A stretch of 50,832 nucleotides of DNA from contig CAIFEG010000012.1 of NCBI GenBank assembly GCA_903789415.1, positions 1 through 50,832 of the forward strand, written 5' to 3'. The notes beneath the pieces were generated by a model. That model did not search any database and had not been told where the DNA came from. It worked only from the letters and a program-made list of their open reading frames with translations. Positions within the stretch are counted from its first letter, which is position 1; each line of letters starts with the position of its first letter. The position numbers and the translations under genes were made by a program. The DNA comes from an uncultured Eggerthellaceae bacterium. Lineage in GTDB: Bacteria > Actinomycetota > Coriobacteriia > Coriobacteriales > Eggerthellaceae. Shown here piece after piece: positions 1 through 8,880 of this stretch.

Positions 1-22
1 GTTCCTGATCTGCATCAGGAAC
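1..22. repeat. Perfect inverted repeat at the window edge
   Basis: The arms GTTCCTGAT and ATCAGGAAC are perfect reverse complements around a 4-base loop (CTGC). No T-run follows immediately; the next T-rich run is at about 39-44. It could be the terminator of a gene to the left, an operator, or the edge of an element. It lies just upstream of a molybdoenzyme gene whose 5' end looks abnormal. Confidence 0.6.
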
Positions 23-69
23 CCAATTTCTAACACACTTTTTGTCCTATAACCCCGGATTGCACCACG

Positions 70-2250
70 GTGTATGGATGCTGCTCGCCGGAATGCCAAC
101 ACCATAGCCTGAAAGGGTATGTGCGCGATGGCAAGTTGGTAAAAATCGAGGCAGGGGAAGTCAACGAATGCGGTATTTGCCCACGTGGTATTGCCCGTGT
201 TGAGATGGTGAACTCAGACGCGCGCCTGACGATGCCGCTGAAGGCGACGGGTCCCAAAGGATCAGGCCAATTCGAAGAGATTTCTTGGGATGAAGCCTTC
301 GATCTTATGGAACAGCATATCAACGATGCGGTGGAATCTGACGGAAGCCAATCCATTGCGTACACCGTTGGTTCAGGAAACTTTTCTAACCTGAGCACGA
401 ATGCATGGCGTGCATTTTTCTCGTGGATCGGTGATGGTTGCACGATGCTTTCGGACAACACTTGTTGCGCAGGCATTGATGCGGGCATGACACCGATGCT
501 TGGTAAGCGTGCGCAAGCAACACGCGACCAGTTCGTGCATAGTAACTATGTAATCTTCTGGGGCAACAATCCTGCAATTACGCTTGGCGGCTATTTCGAG
601 CGCTTCGAAGAGGTTGTCGCAAATGGTGGCACGCTTTGCACCATCGATCCGTACTACAGCGAATCAGCGGAAAAATCGCAGGAGTGGTTGCAGATCTATC
701 CAAGCTCTGATCTGGCACTTGGTCTGCATATGCTGAACACGATTATCACTGAAAATCTGTATGACCAAGATTATCTGATTGCTCACACGACTGCGCCGTG
801 TATCATCGATCAAACAGGCAACAATCTTCTCCTTGGCGATTCGAACAACAGCACTTCGTATCAAGTATATGATCGCCGCACTGGTCAACTTGTTGCGCAC
901 GACGCGCAGGATATTGACCCGGCCCTCAGCTTAAAAGGCACGCAATACGAAAACCAGTATCAGACGGTGTTCGATGTAATTGCGGAGAAGGCCGCCGAAG
1001 TTGACGATGCCACCCTGGAAACTGAATGTGGCATTTCCGCCGAAGATGCAAAGCGTGTCGCGCGGGATTATGCCCATGCTGAACATGCCATGATCATACA
1101 AAACATGGGTGGCTATCAACGTACCGAATTTGGTGCCTGGGCTACCGCGGTCGGCATTTACCTGGCGCTTTTCACGGGAAACATCGGACATGTTGGTGAC
1201 GGTGTCTATGACGCAGGTGGCATTAACAACATTCAAACGGCTGGATCTCCATTCCAGACAAATCCCAATGTAACGCAGAAAGGTTCCCTTCATAGAGTTC
1301 ACTTTGGTGAGCAAATAGAAAGCGATGATCCGTACAAGATCAACATGATGCTGATTGCTTGCCAAAATTTCGCTGCGCAGATGCCTAATACCAATATGGT
1401 TAAGCGCGGACTCGAGAAGATTCCGTTTGTTGTTACCGTCGACATGTTTATGACGGCGACTGCGCAATATTCTGACCTGGTGCTTCCTGTGGCTGCCGTT
1501 TTCGAAAAAGAAGATGTTACGGCAAGTTCGCGGTCGAACATTATTTCGCTGAGCGAGGCAGGCCTAGAGCCCCCTGGCCAGGCAAAGAGCGATTTTGAAA
1601 TAGTAAAGGAGCTTTCCAAGCGAATGGGATTTGGAGACATATTCTCCGATACACCTGCGCACTATATCGAAAATGTTTTGAGACCTTACAACATTAGCTA
1701 CGATCGTCTCAAGGGCGAAAAAGCCATCGACATGCGCGATCCAAATTGGCTTGCGTTTAAGGACGGTAATTTCCCCACTGCATCGGGCAAGGCAGAACTT
1801 TTTGTCACACGTTGGGAAAATCAAGGCTTTCCGCCTATTCCTGAATATCGTCGTGCTGAAGAAAGCATTTTGAACGCCGACAAATATCCACTTGCTGCGG
1901 TCCAACGCAAAACGTATCGAACCATTCATACGACGTTTTCGCAGCTGGAAACCTTGCAAAAGATGTTCGATGACCGGCCTCCCGCAATCATTAATACCGA
2001 AGATGCACAAGATCGCGGTATTGCGAATGGAGATATCGTCACGGTCTTCAACGACCGCGGCGAGCATGTGTGTCGCGCCAAAGTTAATGACCGCGTGAAG
2101 AAGGGCGTAATCGTACTCGAAAACGGTTGGCAAGACGGCGTCGGCATCGATGGAACATCTTCAAGCAATGTGACCAATAACGCATTCCCAACCCTGGGCA
2201 CTATTCATACCTGCAATTCCACACTTGTGGATGTCAGGAAGGGGGAGTAA
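70..2250 (+). CDS. Molybdopterin oxidoreductase, DMSO reductase family catalytic subunit (5' end abnormal)
   Basis: Catalytic subunit of a DMSO-reductase-type enzyme binding bis-MGD and probably a 4Fe-4S cluster. It would reduce or oxidise a small substrate outside or at the membrane. Near the N-terminus there is a Cys-rich segment (GCCSPECQHH, then ECGICPRG about 30 residues later), followed by molybdopterin folds (GNNPAITLGG near residue 165) and a C-terminal dinucleotide-binding domain ending NNAFPTLGTIHTC. The Cys spacing is unusual because the third expected Cys falls in a QHHS stretch. The frame is closed by TAA at 31-33, and GTG 70 is the only ATG/GTG/TTG start between that stop and the Cys motif. 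There is no visible ribosome site and no Tat signal, although relatives normally carry one. The gene may therefore be 5'-truncated. It is followed 3 bases later by its ferredoxin subunit. The substrate cannot be told from sequence. Confidence 0.85.
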   Translation: MYGCCSPECQHHSLKGYVRDGKLVKIEAGEVNECGICPRGIARVEMVNSDARLTMPLKATGPKGSGQFEEISWDEAFDLMEQHINDAVESDGSQSIAYTVGSGNFSNLSTNAWRAFFSWIGDGCTMLSDNTCCAGIDAGMTPMLGKRAQATRDQFVHSNYVIFWGNNPAITLGGYFERFEEVVANGGTLCTIDPYYSESAEKSQEWLQIYPSSDLALGLHMLNTIITENLYDQDYLIAHTTAPCIIDQTGNNLLLGDSNNSTSYQVYDRRTGQLVAHDAQDIDPALSLKGTQYENQYQTVFDVIAEKAAEVDDATLETECGISAEDAKRVARDYAHAEHAMIIQNMGGYQRTEFGAWATAVGIYLALFTGNIGHVGDGVYDAGGINNIQTAGSPFQTNPNVTQKGSLHRVHFGEQIESDDPYKINMMLIACQNFAAQMPNTNMVKRGLEKIPFVVTVDMFMTATAQYSDLVLPVAAVFEKEDVTASSRSNIISLSEAGLEPPGQAKSDFEIVKELSKRMGFGDIFSDTPAHYIENVLRPYNISYDRLKGEKAIDMRDPNWLAFKDGNFPTASGKAELFVTRWENQGFPPIPEYRRAEESILNADKYPLAAVQRKTYRTIHTTFSQLETLQKMFDDRPPAIINTEDAQDRGIANGDIVTVFNDRGEHVCRAKVNDRVKKGVIVLENGWQDGVGIDGTSSSNVTNNAFPTLGTIHTCNSTLVDVRKGE

Positions 2251-2253
2251 AAA

Positions 2254-2847
2254 ATGCCTGTAGGATTTGCAATTAATACAGTGAATTGCTTCGGCTGCAA
2301 AACATGCCAACTGGCCTGCGAGAATACGCATTTACAGAATCCCGGAGTTTTCATGCGCCGTGTGCGCGAGGTGAATGCCACTGAAGGACCGGGAACGGTT
2401 TTTGTTTCCATGGCGTGCAACCATTGCGATGACCCCCAGTGCCTGAAGGTTTGCCCTGTGGGTGCATACACCAAACTTACCGATGGTACTGTGGTCCAAG
2501 ACCATGAAAAGTGCATCGGTTGCAAAAGCTGCATCATGGCCTGCCCTTTTCATGCGCCGACATTCGATGAGTCTGAAGGTGCCACGTACAAATGCGATGG
2601 ATGCCTGGATCGTCGGAGCGCGGGGCTTCTGCCGCAGTGCGTGATAAGTTGCCCCGGTGCCAATATTCAGTTTGGCAATCTGGATGAAGTGGCACAGGCA
2701 TACGACGGTGCCGAAAGCATCCACGATACGGTGGCTACCGGTCCAAATTTGTATGTGAAGCACAACGAGAATCTTGATCTCGACGATTTTAAACATATTG
2801 ATGGTCGCGAAACGGTCGACGTGGGTAGCGTCGACGGCTGGCTTTAG
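2254..2847 (+). CDS. 4Fe-4S electron-transfer subunit (DmsB/PhsB-like)
   Basis: Electron-transfer subunit linking the membrane anchor to the molybdenum subunit. Four Cys clusters are visible in order: CFGCKTCQLAC near residue 11, CNHCDDPQCLKVCP near 55, CIGCKSCIMACPFH near 88, and CDGCLDRR...QCVISCP from about 113. This is the standard four-[4Fe-4S] arrangement of DmsB-type proteins, and 197 residues is normal for the family. ATG 2254 follows the upstream stop by 3 bases, with AGGAAGGGGG inside the end of the upstream gene as ribosome site. The middle position in a three-gene operon (catalytic, ferredoxin, anchor) supports the role. Confidence 0.93.
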   Translation: MPVGFAINTVNCFGCKTCQLACENTHLQNPGVFMRRVREVNATEGPGTVFVSMACNHCDDPQCLKVCPVGAYTKLTDGTVVQDHEKCIGCKSCIMACPFHAPTFDESEGATYKCDGCLDRRSAGLLPQCVISCPGANIQFGNLDEVAQAYDGAESIHDTVATGPNLYVKHNENLDLDDFKHIDGRETVDVGSVDGWL

Positions 2848-2876
2848 AGCCGGGTACCTGGAAAGGAGATACGAAG

Positions 2877-3614
2877 ATGATTTCAGAATTCCCACTCTTC
2901 CTCTTCACCCTGCTCGGCGGTATGTCTGCAGGCACATATGCGTTGCTCGCTGTTTTGAAAAGACGTGAAGATGGAGACGCCGTAATTTTGCCTGTTGTTG
3001 CGCTTATCTTGCTGGTCATAAGCGGATTTGCGTTGTTCGGACACCTTGGCCGACCTGCAGGAGCCTTGCAAGTTATGGGACATCCCACCACGGGGATTGG
3101 CTTTGAGGGCTATGGAAGCCTGCTGTTTGGGCTCTTTGTGCTGATTGACCTTATTATTTGCGCCGCCAAGAAAAAGCCTAACCACGTAGTGACGGTGCTC
3201 GCAGGCATCTTTGGTCTGATTCTGCTTGTCGCGATGGGCTATGCCTATTATGAAGTTATGGGCATCGAACAATGGGGCAATGCAGCTTCCTTTGCCATGT
3301 TTATTTTTGGCGGCCTCGCGCTTGGTGTGCCACTGGCAGCGTTCTTTGTGGAAGAAGGCTACGGAAATTCACGTTTTCGCTTGGTTGCAGCGTTAGCTAT
3401 AGCGCTGGGCGTCATCGCGCTCTTGATTGAAAACGGAGTGTTCGGAGGGCTTGGACTTTCCACGAACGCGTTTATGATTGGCGCCGTGCTGCTGGCAATT
3501 GCTTTCGTATTAGTGCTGGTGAACAGAAAGAATGCAGTCTGGATTACCTGGCTGATATTCGTACTTGTTGTCGTGGGTATGGCAATCGCACGTTATTCGT
3601 TCTATATGATTTAG
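2877..3614 (+). CDS. NrfD/DmsC-like membrane anchor subunit
   Basis: Integral membrane quinone-interacting anchor for the preceding two subunits. The 245 residues are mostly hydrophobic and resolve into about eight membrane segments, from FPLFLFTLLGG at the N-terminus to a final segment ending IARYSFYMI. Eight segments match the DmsC pattern; DmsC proteins are usually somewhat longer. A clear ribosome site (GAAAGGAGA) precedes ATG 2877. It is the last gene of the operon, and a strong hairpin terminator follows about 150 bases later. DmsC rather than classical NrfD is favoured by size and context, but the sequence does not settle it. Confidence 0.85.
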   Translation: MISEFPLFLFTLLGGMSAGTYALLAVLKRREDGDAVILPVVALILLVISGFALFGHLGRPAGALQVMGHPTTGIGFEGYGSLLFGLFVLIDLIICAAKKKPNHVVTVLAGIFGLILLVAMGYAYYEVMGIEQWGNAASFAMFIFGGLALGVPLAAFFVEEGYGNSRFRLVAALAIALGVIALLIENGVFGGLGLSTNAFMIGAVLLAIAFVLVLVNRKNAVWITWLIFVLVVVGMAIARYSFYMI

Positions 3615-3764
3615 CAGGTGAGCGGCCAACTTTAAAGCTTTAGAGAAAAGTCTCAGAACCTAAAAGCTTTAATTTGGCGCGGCTTGCGGACCGCGGGTTA
3701 GCGGGCTTACGGGTCGTAGGCTCGCGAGTCTGTGAGTCTGTTCCAAAAAAATATCCCTTCCGAC

Positions 3765-3796
3765 AAAACGAGCCACCTTTTTGGGTGGCTCGTTTT
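3765..3796 (+). terminator. Strong rho-independent terminator of the molybdoenzyme operon
   Basis: The arms AAAACGAGCCACC and GGTGGCTCGTTTT are a perfect 13-bp stem around a 6-base loop TTTTTG. The A/T ends could serve as a bidirectional terminator for the convergent flavoprotein gene too. The stretch 3615-3764 before it holds two TAAAGCTTTA-like palindromes (about 3632 and 3661) and a GC-rich run of imperfect GCGGGTTAGCGGGC-type repeats, with no gene. Confidence 0.9.
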
Positions 3797-3902
3797 GGGG
3801 AGGGATGTAATAGCTGGGCTGATCGGGAGTACCTCAGATTTTGCATACCCAAAGAGATGGCTTGTTGCATAGCATCCCCGATTGGCCCAGCAGGATTACT
3901 TG

Positions 3903-3950
3903 TGTCACTTGGTGAGTCAGAAGTAATGTCACTCGGTGAGCCGAAGCAAT
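3903..3950. repeat. Two 24-bp imperfect tandem copies
   Basis: TGTCACTTGGTGAGTCAGAA... at 3903-3926 is followed directly by TGTCACTCGGTGAGCCGAAG... at 3927-3950, with only a handful of mismatches. It lies between the operon terminator and the convergent flavoprotein gene, in DNA with no convincing gene. Confidence 0.8.
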
Positions 3951-4003
3951 TTATATACTGCTTCTAGCAAATCGTTCAGCAAATCGCTCGTTAACAAAAG
4001 CTT

Positions 4004-5632
4004 CTATGCATTTGCGGCGCTTTCGCCTGCAACATAGCCATGAGTTGCAGCTAATCCATTGCTGCCGCCATGGAGGAGCGTCTCATAGTCGTCGCCGAAA
4101 CGATAGCCCACGGTGTTACCACCTGCATACAAACCTGGAATAGGATCAAAGTTTTCATCAACCACCTGCAGATGCTCATTGCAGCGCACGCCAGAAAGCG
4201 TGCAATAGAAGTTATAAATCATCTTCCAAGCCTGATATGGTGGATCGTCGATCGCGTCCAGATAGCGGCGCGCTTTCATATAATCGGTATCCGCGCCAGC
4301 ATTGCATAGATCGTTATAGCGTTGAACCGTTGCTACAAAGGTATCGCGTGGAACATCAATCATGTCGGCAAGCTCCTCAAGCGTATCTGCCTGATAGTGC
4401 TCGGTCTGCTCAATGTTGAACATTGTAGCGGCTTGCTCGCGGTTGTACCCGAATGATGACGGCATCTGGAAGTCGTTCGTCGGGATAATCTGCCACACAT
4501 AATTGCCATGGCCTGGAAGGTCTGCAATGATATGTGAGCTTGCAAGCAACGATGTGCACTCATTCATGAAGCGCTCACCTTTGGTGTCTACCAGCAAATA
4601 TGGGAATGAACGCTATGCAGTTGATTGCCAGGAAAGTGTGCCGCAGATCTCTTCCATACGAGCGCCAGCCCATCCAAGCATGCGGTGGCCAAGTCCATCG
4701 TCCATCGTTTCATCAACAGGATCACTGCCCATGTATGCGTTGTACGCGTTATTCTCAAGTGCCCATTCCGCATAATATGGCGGATAGAAACGTCTCATCA
4801 TGGTTTCGTTTGCTCCGAAAGAGCCTGTTGCCATAACCACACCCTTGTTGGCGTGATAGTAAATATGGCGATCGCCCTGGGTAGCGATAACGCCGGTTAC
4901 TGCGCCGCTGTCGTCTTGCTGAAGTTTTTCACCGCGGGTGCTCCACTCAAACTGAACGCCCTGATCCTGCAGATATTGATGGAAGTTGTGCGTGAAGTCA
5001 GTAAGAATATCGTCGTGAGAGAACGCCACACCAGTGCTGATGTACGAGCTAATTTCCTGGGTTGGATCAGGGAAAATTCCCTCCAAGCTTAAAACTTGAT
5101 AATACTGGTTATACGGTTCAAGGAAGTCCGTTCTCAATTGATCAAGCAAGCCGCCCGAGCGTTCGATCCAGACAGCATTCAAACGCATATCACTCATGTT
5201 CTGAGTAAGGTAGAACATCTTGTTTGCTGTTTCGATAGGGTCGTACATCGGTACGCCGGCTTCTCGCTGCGTATTTGAGTTGAAGAATGAAATGGTCATG
5301 CCGCCAATATGCGATGCACTGTTGCGCTCGAGCACGATAACATTTGCACCGTTCTTCATGGCGCCATATGCTGCCATCGAACCAGCTAATGCCGCGCCAA
5401 CTACAACAACATCCGTATCTACGGTTTCATCGCATTGATCAGGTGTGATGTCTGGCGCTTCGCCCATCCAACTGTCGTCTTTTATCGCCGCGCCTGAAGT
5501 TGATCCAGAACCGCCGGAACTACTGTCGCTTCGTGACTGCGGAGATGAGCATCCTGCGAGTCCTGCTGCGCCCAATGCTGCAGCACCGACGAGTCCGCCT
5601 TCAATAAATTTTCTACGAGAAATGTCAGCCAT
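4004..5632 (-). pseudogene. Tat-exported FAD-binding fumarate-reductase-like flavoprotein, interrupted by in-frame TAG
   Basis: Secreted or lipid-anchored flavoprotein of the fumarate/urocanate reductase and 3-oxosteroid dehydrogenase superfamily. The N-terminus has a twin-arginine motif (SRRKFI, residues 5-10), a hydrophobic stretch and a lipobox (GLAGC). An FAD Rossmann motif follows (VVVVGAALAGSMAAYGA), and the C-terminal half holds VDTKGERFMNE and the FAD-binding end GLYAGGNTVGYRFGDD...HGGSNG. A TAG at 4613-4615 (complement) stops translation after 339 codons. The same frame continues without a shift through RSFPYLLVDTKGERF to 4004. The two parts together give about 542 codons, normal for the family. 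Without readthrough the product lacks the C-terminal FAD and substrate region. The gene is divergent from a LysR gene. A sequencing error at one base is the main alternative. Confidence 0.85.
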
Positions 5633-5730
5633 GATTATTACCTCCCTAGTGTTAAACCATGGATATAGGTTTCCCTATTTCCCCAATTACCAAGCTAGAG
5701 CACGGCGTGAGTAAATGGAATAAAGGGTTA

Positions 5731-5747
5731 GTTTCGGTATCCCAAAC
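5731..5747. promoter_or_regulatory. Candidate LysR-type operator between flavoprotein and lysR genes
   Basis: GTTTCGG-TAT-CCCAAAC forms a 7-3-7 inverted repeat with one mismatch in the divergent intergenic gap (5633-5834). This fits the loose T-N11-A pattern of LysR sites. The assignment rests only on position and symmetry. Confidence 0.4.
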
Positions 5748-5834
5748 AAATGTTGATAGTTGATTATTTTCCAGTATTCCGGAGGGACTAAACTGTATTC
5801 AGGGGATTCATATTCTTTTAGGGAGGGAAGGAAT

Positions 5835-6743
5835 ATGGATGTTAAAGTTTTGAACTACTTCATTGCGCTTGAAGATTGCGGTCATTATGCACCGGCTGCT
5901 AAAAAGGTTTATATTTCGCCGCAGGGGCTTTCCGCTGCAATTAAGCATTTAGAAACCGAAGTTGGCGTGCCGCTTTTCAATGCGAATTCCGGCACCATCA
6001 CGCTTACAAAATATGGGCAAGTATTTTCGACGTATGCGCATGAAATGGTAGCGAAAACCGAAGAAGTGGTTGCCCGTATTTCAGAAATGAAGCGACGACA
6101 ATCGCGGGAGATAAGCTTATTGAGCTCGGTAGGGCTTATCAATTTTTTCCCGGACGATTTTATACAGCGCTTTAATGAGACAAATACGCAAGGGGCTTTT
6201 GTGCCTGAAGTTAGAGCCTTGCCTGATAAGGAATGTGAGCAATGGCTCGACAATTCGTTATGCGATTTCGCTTTGATCAATAAGCCTGTCGACCTGCAGA
6301 AATACAGCGTGCTCCCCATTATGGAGGACAACATGGTTGCATGGATTCGTCGCGACAATCCACTTGCAGATGCCGAGCATATTACCGTGGCCGATTTGTC
6401 GAACCAGCATTTGGTTGAACTTGCTACTGATTACAAGCAGTCGGTTAATAGCGAACGTGCCCTGACAGAGCGTGCGCATGATTATTCGATTTTTCATGTA
6501 AATGAAATGATTCAGATTTTAGATCATGTGATTACGAACGGATACGTTGGGCTCGTCGTGCGTTTGCACACGCAAATCATTCATGATCCGCGTGTGGTTG
6601 CAAAGCCGATTGAGGACTTGAAATGGGGATTTTCCTTGTGCTGGTTAGCTTCGCGTATTTTATCTGAAGCTGATACCGCTCTGATTAAATGGTTTTCTGA
6701 TGCGGTGAACAATGGTGAAGTTTTGGGGTGCGCGGGAAAATAA
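5835..6743 (+). CDS. LysR-family transcriptional regulator
   Basis: 302-residue DNA-binding regulator. An N-terminal winged helix-turn-helix covers about residues 1-60 (VLNYFIALEDCGHYAPAAKK, then SPQGLSAAIKHLETEVGVPLF), followed by a linker helix and a periplasmic-binding-like effector domain. ATG 5835 is chosen over an in-frame ATG at 5760 because GGGAGGGAAGGA lies directly upstream and because the helix-turn-helix then begins at the usual position. It is transcribed away from the interrupted flavoprotein gene. By the usual LysR arrangement it likely controls that gene, with the substrate or product as effector. The effector cannot be inferred. Confidence 0.9.
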   Translation: MDVKVLNYFIALEDCGHYAPAAKKVYISPQGLSAAIKHLETEVGVPLFNANSGTITLTKYGQVFSTYAHEMVAKTEEVVARISEMKRRQSREISLLSSVGLINFFPDDFIQRFNETNTQGAFVPEVRALPDKECEQWLDNSLCDFALINKPVDLQKYSVLPIMEDNMVAWIRRDNPLADAEHITVADLSNQHLVELATDYKQSVNSERALTERAHDYSIFHVNEMIQILDHVITNGYVGLVVRLHTQIIHDPRVVAKPIEDLKWGFSLCWLASRILSEADTALIKWFSDAVNNGEVLGCAGK

Positions 6744-6811
6744 TTTTTCGCTCGTCATAGTGTAGAATCTGTCGAAAACAACAGCGGCAAATCCGCACAA
6801 GAAAGGTGCAC

Positions 6812-7558
6812 ATGACCCAAAAGAATATATGGCGAGCGTACACATTCCCAACAGGAGATCCCAAGCTTATAGGCAAGGCGAATCTGTATTGGGTCACCGA
6901 GACAGGCGGCACCATCATTACCCACAAAAAACGAGTGTTTGAAAAGTATTTTGGCCTGCGCAATAAAAAAGAAATGCAAAAGTTCGAAATGCGGAATCGC
7001 GTTCAGCTTATCGTGATTCGGCAAAACCCGTATGTCGTCAAGGGAAAGAAAGCCTTGTTGATGTATCTGAACAGGGAAGATCTGGCGCGCTTCGAACACC
7101 TTTTGGACATGGACTATTCCGATAGCAAAATCAAGCAGGTTCTGGTGCTGGCGGAAAACGAAGATGACATCAAAGATTGGGTGTGGCACTACGATGCGAA
7201 CTTGCTGGGGGATGCGCCCGAAGGTTGGACGGAAGCGCTTGCGGCTTACAAGAAGTTTGAGAAGTTGCCGACGGAAATAGACAAGATTTTGCAATATTTG
7301 GCGGATGCGGCCAAGGACCATCACAACACGCTTCGGCAGCATGAGCTGGACCGCCTTAAGGCTGATCTGATGCGCAAATGGAATGCATGGGAAAACGTTA
7401 CTGAGCACCAGGTAAAAGGCAGATGTTACGAGCTGAAAATGTCGCTAGCAGATACGGATATCATTGTCGATTTGCTGCACCAGCGGCGTCAAGGTGCTGA
7501 ATTTCAGATCGAGAAAAACATCCGATCATTTCGGCGTTCGCAGAGCGGTATAGCTTAA
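6812..7558 (+). CDS. Unrecognised ~250-residue protein, paralogue A of the defence island
   Basis: I do not recognise the family. The 248-residue product has no signal or membrane segment. It is clearly homologous to the protein at 15534-16289. Shared blocks are ETGGTIIT near residue 34, KGK(K/R)xLLxxL near 80, DWVWxYxAxLLGxAPxGW near 125, RLKADLM(R/Q)xW near 185 and KG(R/K)C(Y/F)ELKMSL near 207. ATG 6812 is preferred over GTG 6806 because GAAAGG sits at the right distance. It begins the defence island, 158 bases before an XRE-ImmA/PIN module. Its paralogue is translationally coupled to mcrC, so a defence-related role is a reasonable inference but not shown. Confidence 0.8.
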   Translation: MTQKNIWRAYTFPTGDPKLIGKANLYWVTETGGTIITHKKRVFEKYFGLRNKKEMQKFEMRNRVQLIVIRQNPYVVKGKKALLMYLNREDLARFEHLLDMDYSDSKIKQVLVLAENEDDIKDWVWHYDANLLGDAPEGWTEALAAYKKFEKLPTEIDKILQYLADAAKDHHNTLRQHELDRLKADLMRKWNAWENVTEHQVKGRCYELKMSLADTDIIVDLLHQRRQGAEFQIEKNIRSFRRSQSGIA

Positions 7559-7716
7559 CCCCTCTTTTCAAATGTGAGCCTGTTAGGTAATTCCAACTTA
7601 CAGAGACCTTACAGCTGGATTATTCAATAGTTGTTTTGGTGGCACGATTCACTGAAAATGTAATTCTCAATAGATTTATCCAATGTATCCAATGATTGCA
7701 GAAGGGGGTTGTCCAA

Positions 7717-8880
7717 ATGAGAAATACGGCAAACCCTCGTGTCATTGAGTGGGCTTTGAAACGCTGCGGCAAAACACCAGATGAATTGAAGAATACGGTA
7801 TCTCCGCGCGTGCAGCAATGGATAGATGGGGAAGGGAAAGCGCCTACCTTTAAACAAGTGGAAAAGCTTGCAAAAGCCACCCATGTTCTCGTCCCGTATT
7901 TTTATCAAGACGAGATTCCTAAGTTGCCACTGCAAATAAAAGATTTCCGTACCTTTGATGCGGAAAGACCAAAAGAGCCCAGCCCAGAACTTTATGACGT
8001 CATCAATCAATGTTTGAGCAGGCAAGATTGGCTCAATGGATATTTATTGGATATAGGAAGCGACAAGCTGAACTTCATCGGTTCCTGCCATGGCATTCAA
8101 AACGACGCTGTCCAATGTGCAACGGTCATGCGTAATCTGCTTAAACTAGATCCAGGTTGGGCAGCCAATATTCGACGCGACGCTGCAGTTCGTCGTCTAC
8201 GCGAGGCTATTGAACACGTGGGAGTTTACGTTTACGCAGGCAGCTACGTCGGAAACTCTACGGGCAGAAAACTTCGCGTAGAAGAATTCCGCGGCTTTGT
8301 TTTGTCTGATGAATATGCACCAGTTATTTTCCTTAATTCTGGCGATGCTTATTCTGCTCAGCTCTTTACGCTGGCTCACGAGTTTGCGCATCTGCTTTTT
8401 GGAGAAACAGGCGTGGATGATGTTTCTGCCGGTTTCTCGGATAAAAGAAAAGAAATCGCATGTGATGCGACAGCGGCTGAATTTCTGGTACCTGCTGCAA
8501 TGGTGCATAACGTCTTTAATTCGATGGAAAACGATGATGCAATTGCAGAGTTGCTAAGGCTGACAAAAGTATCTGAAGTGGTTGTTTTGCGACGTGCGAG
8601 AGATCTGGGACACATCAACAATGCAGAGTTTGATGGTTTCTATCGTGATTATGCAGCGCGTTTGAAGAACGCCCTTAAACAGGAGGAGCCATCGAGAAGC
8701 TCTGATGGTGGGCCACGTTTTTATACGTTGCAGCAGAACCACTTGGGCAAACTTTTTCCCGAATCTATTTTCACGGCATTGCAGTCTGAATACCTGTTGT
8801 ATTCCGATGCGTATAAGCTCACAGGGCTTTCTGCAAAAAGCTTCAAAGAATTTTTCAGACGTGAAGGGATGTTCGTTTGA
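7717..8880 (+). CDS. XRE-like HTH plus ImmA/IrrE metallopeptidase (antitoxin-type)
   Basis: 387-residue protein of the COG2856 type. The N-terminal ~70 residues resemble an XRE-like DNA-binding region (VSPRVQQWIDGEGKAPTFKQVEKLAKA). The C-terminal half is an ImmA/IrrE zinc peptidase with HEFAH at residues 221-225 and a downstream Glu in KEIACDATAAEF (E246). In this family such proteins act as regulators and antitoxins that can be relieved by proteolysis. ATG 7717 is chosen over ATG 7696 because AGAAGGGGG lies 10 bases upstream of 7717. The stop codon overlaps the start of a PIN-domain gene (TTGA), the known XRE-COG2856/PIN toxin-antitoxin arrangement. Confidence 0.88.
   Translation: MRNTANPRVIEWALKRCGKTPDELKNTVSPRVQQWIDGEGKAPTFKQVEKLAKATHVLVPYFYQDEIPKLPLQIKDFRTFDAERPKEPSPELYDVINQCLSRQDWLNGYLLDIGSDKLNFIGSCHGIQNDAVQCATVMRNLLKLDPGWAANIRRDAAVRRLREAIEHVGVYVYAGSYVGNSTGRKLRVEEFRGFVLSDEYAPVIFLNSGDAYSAQLFTLAHEFAHLLFGETGVDDVSAGFSDKRKEIACDATAAEFLVPAAMVHNVFNSMENDDAIAELLRLTKVSEVVVLRRARDLGHINNAEFDGFYRDYAARLKNALKQEEPSRSSDGGPRFYTLQQNHLGKLFPESIFTALQSEYLLYSDAYKLTGLSAKSFKEFFRREGMFV

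Noticed and set aside
931-1467. Antisense frame inside the molybdoenzyme gene
   Set aside because: Real gene on the opposite strand has unmistakable family motifs; no ribosome site for the antisense frame.
3663-3760. Possible tRNA or structured RNA in the GC-rich stretch before the terminator
   Set aside because: Only imperfect GCGGG-type repeats; no cloverleaf or T-loop signature.
4613-4615. TAG read as pyrrolysine or programmed readthrough
   Set aside because: No pyl genes in the window and no downstream structure visible; a simple nonsense mutation or base error is more economical.
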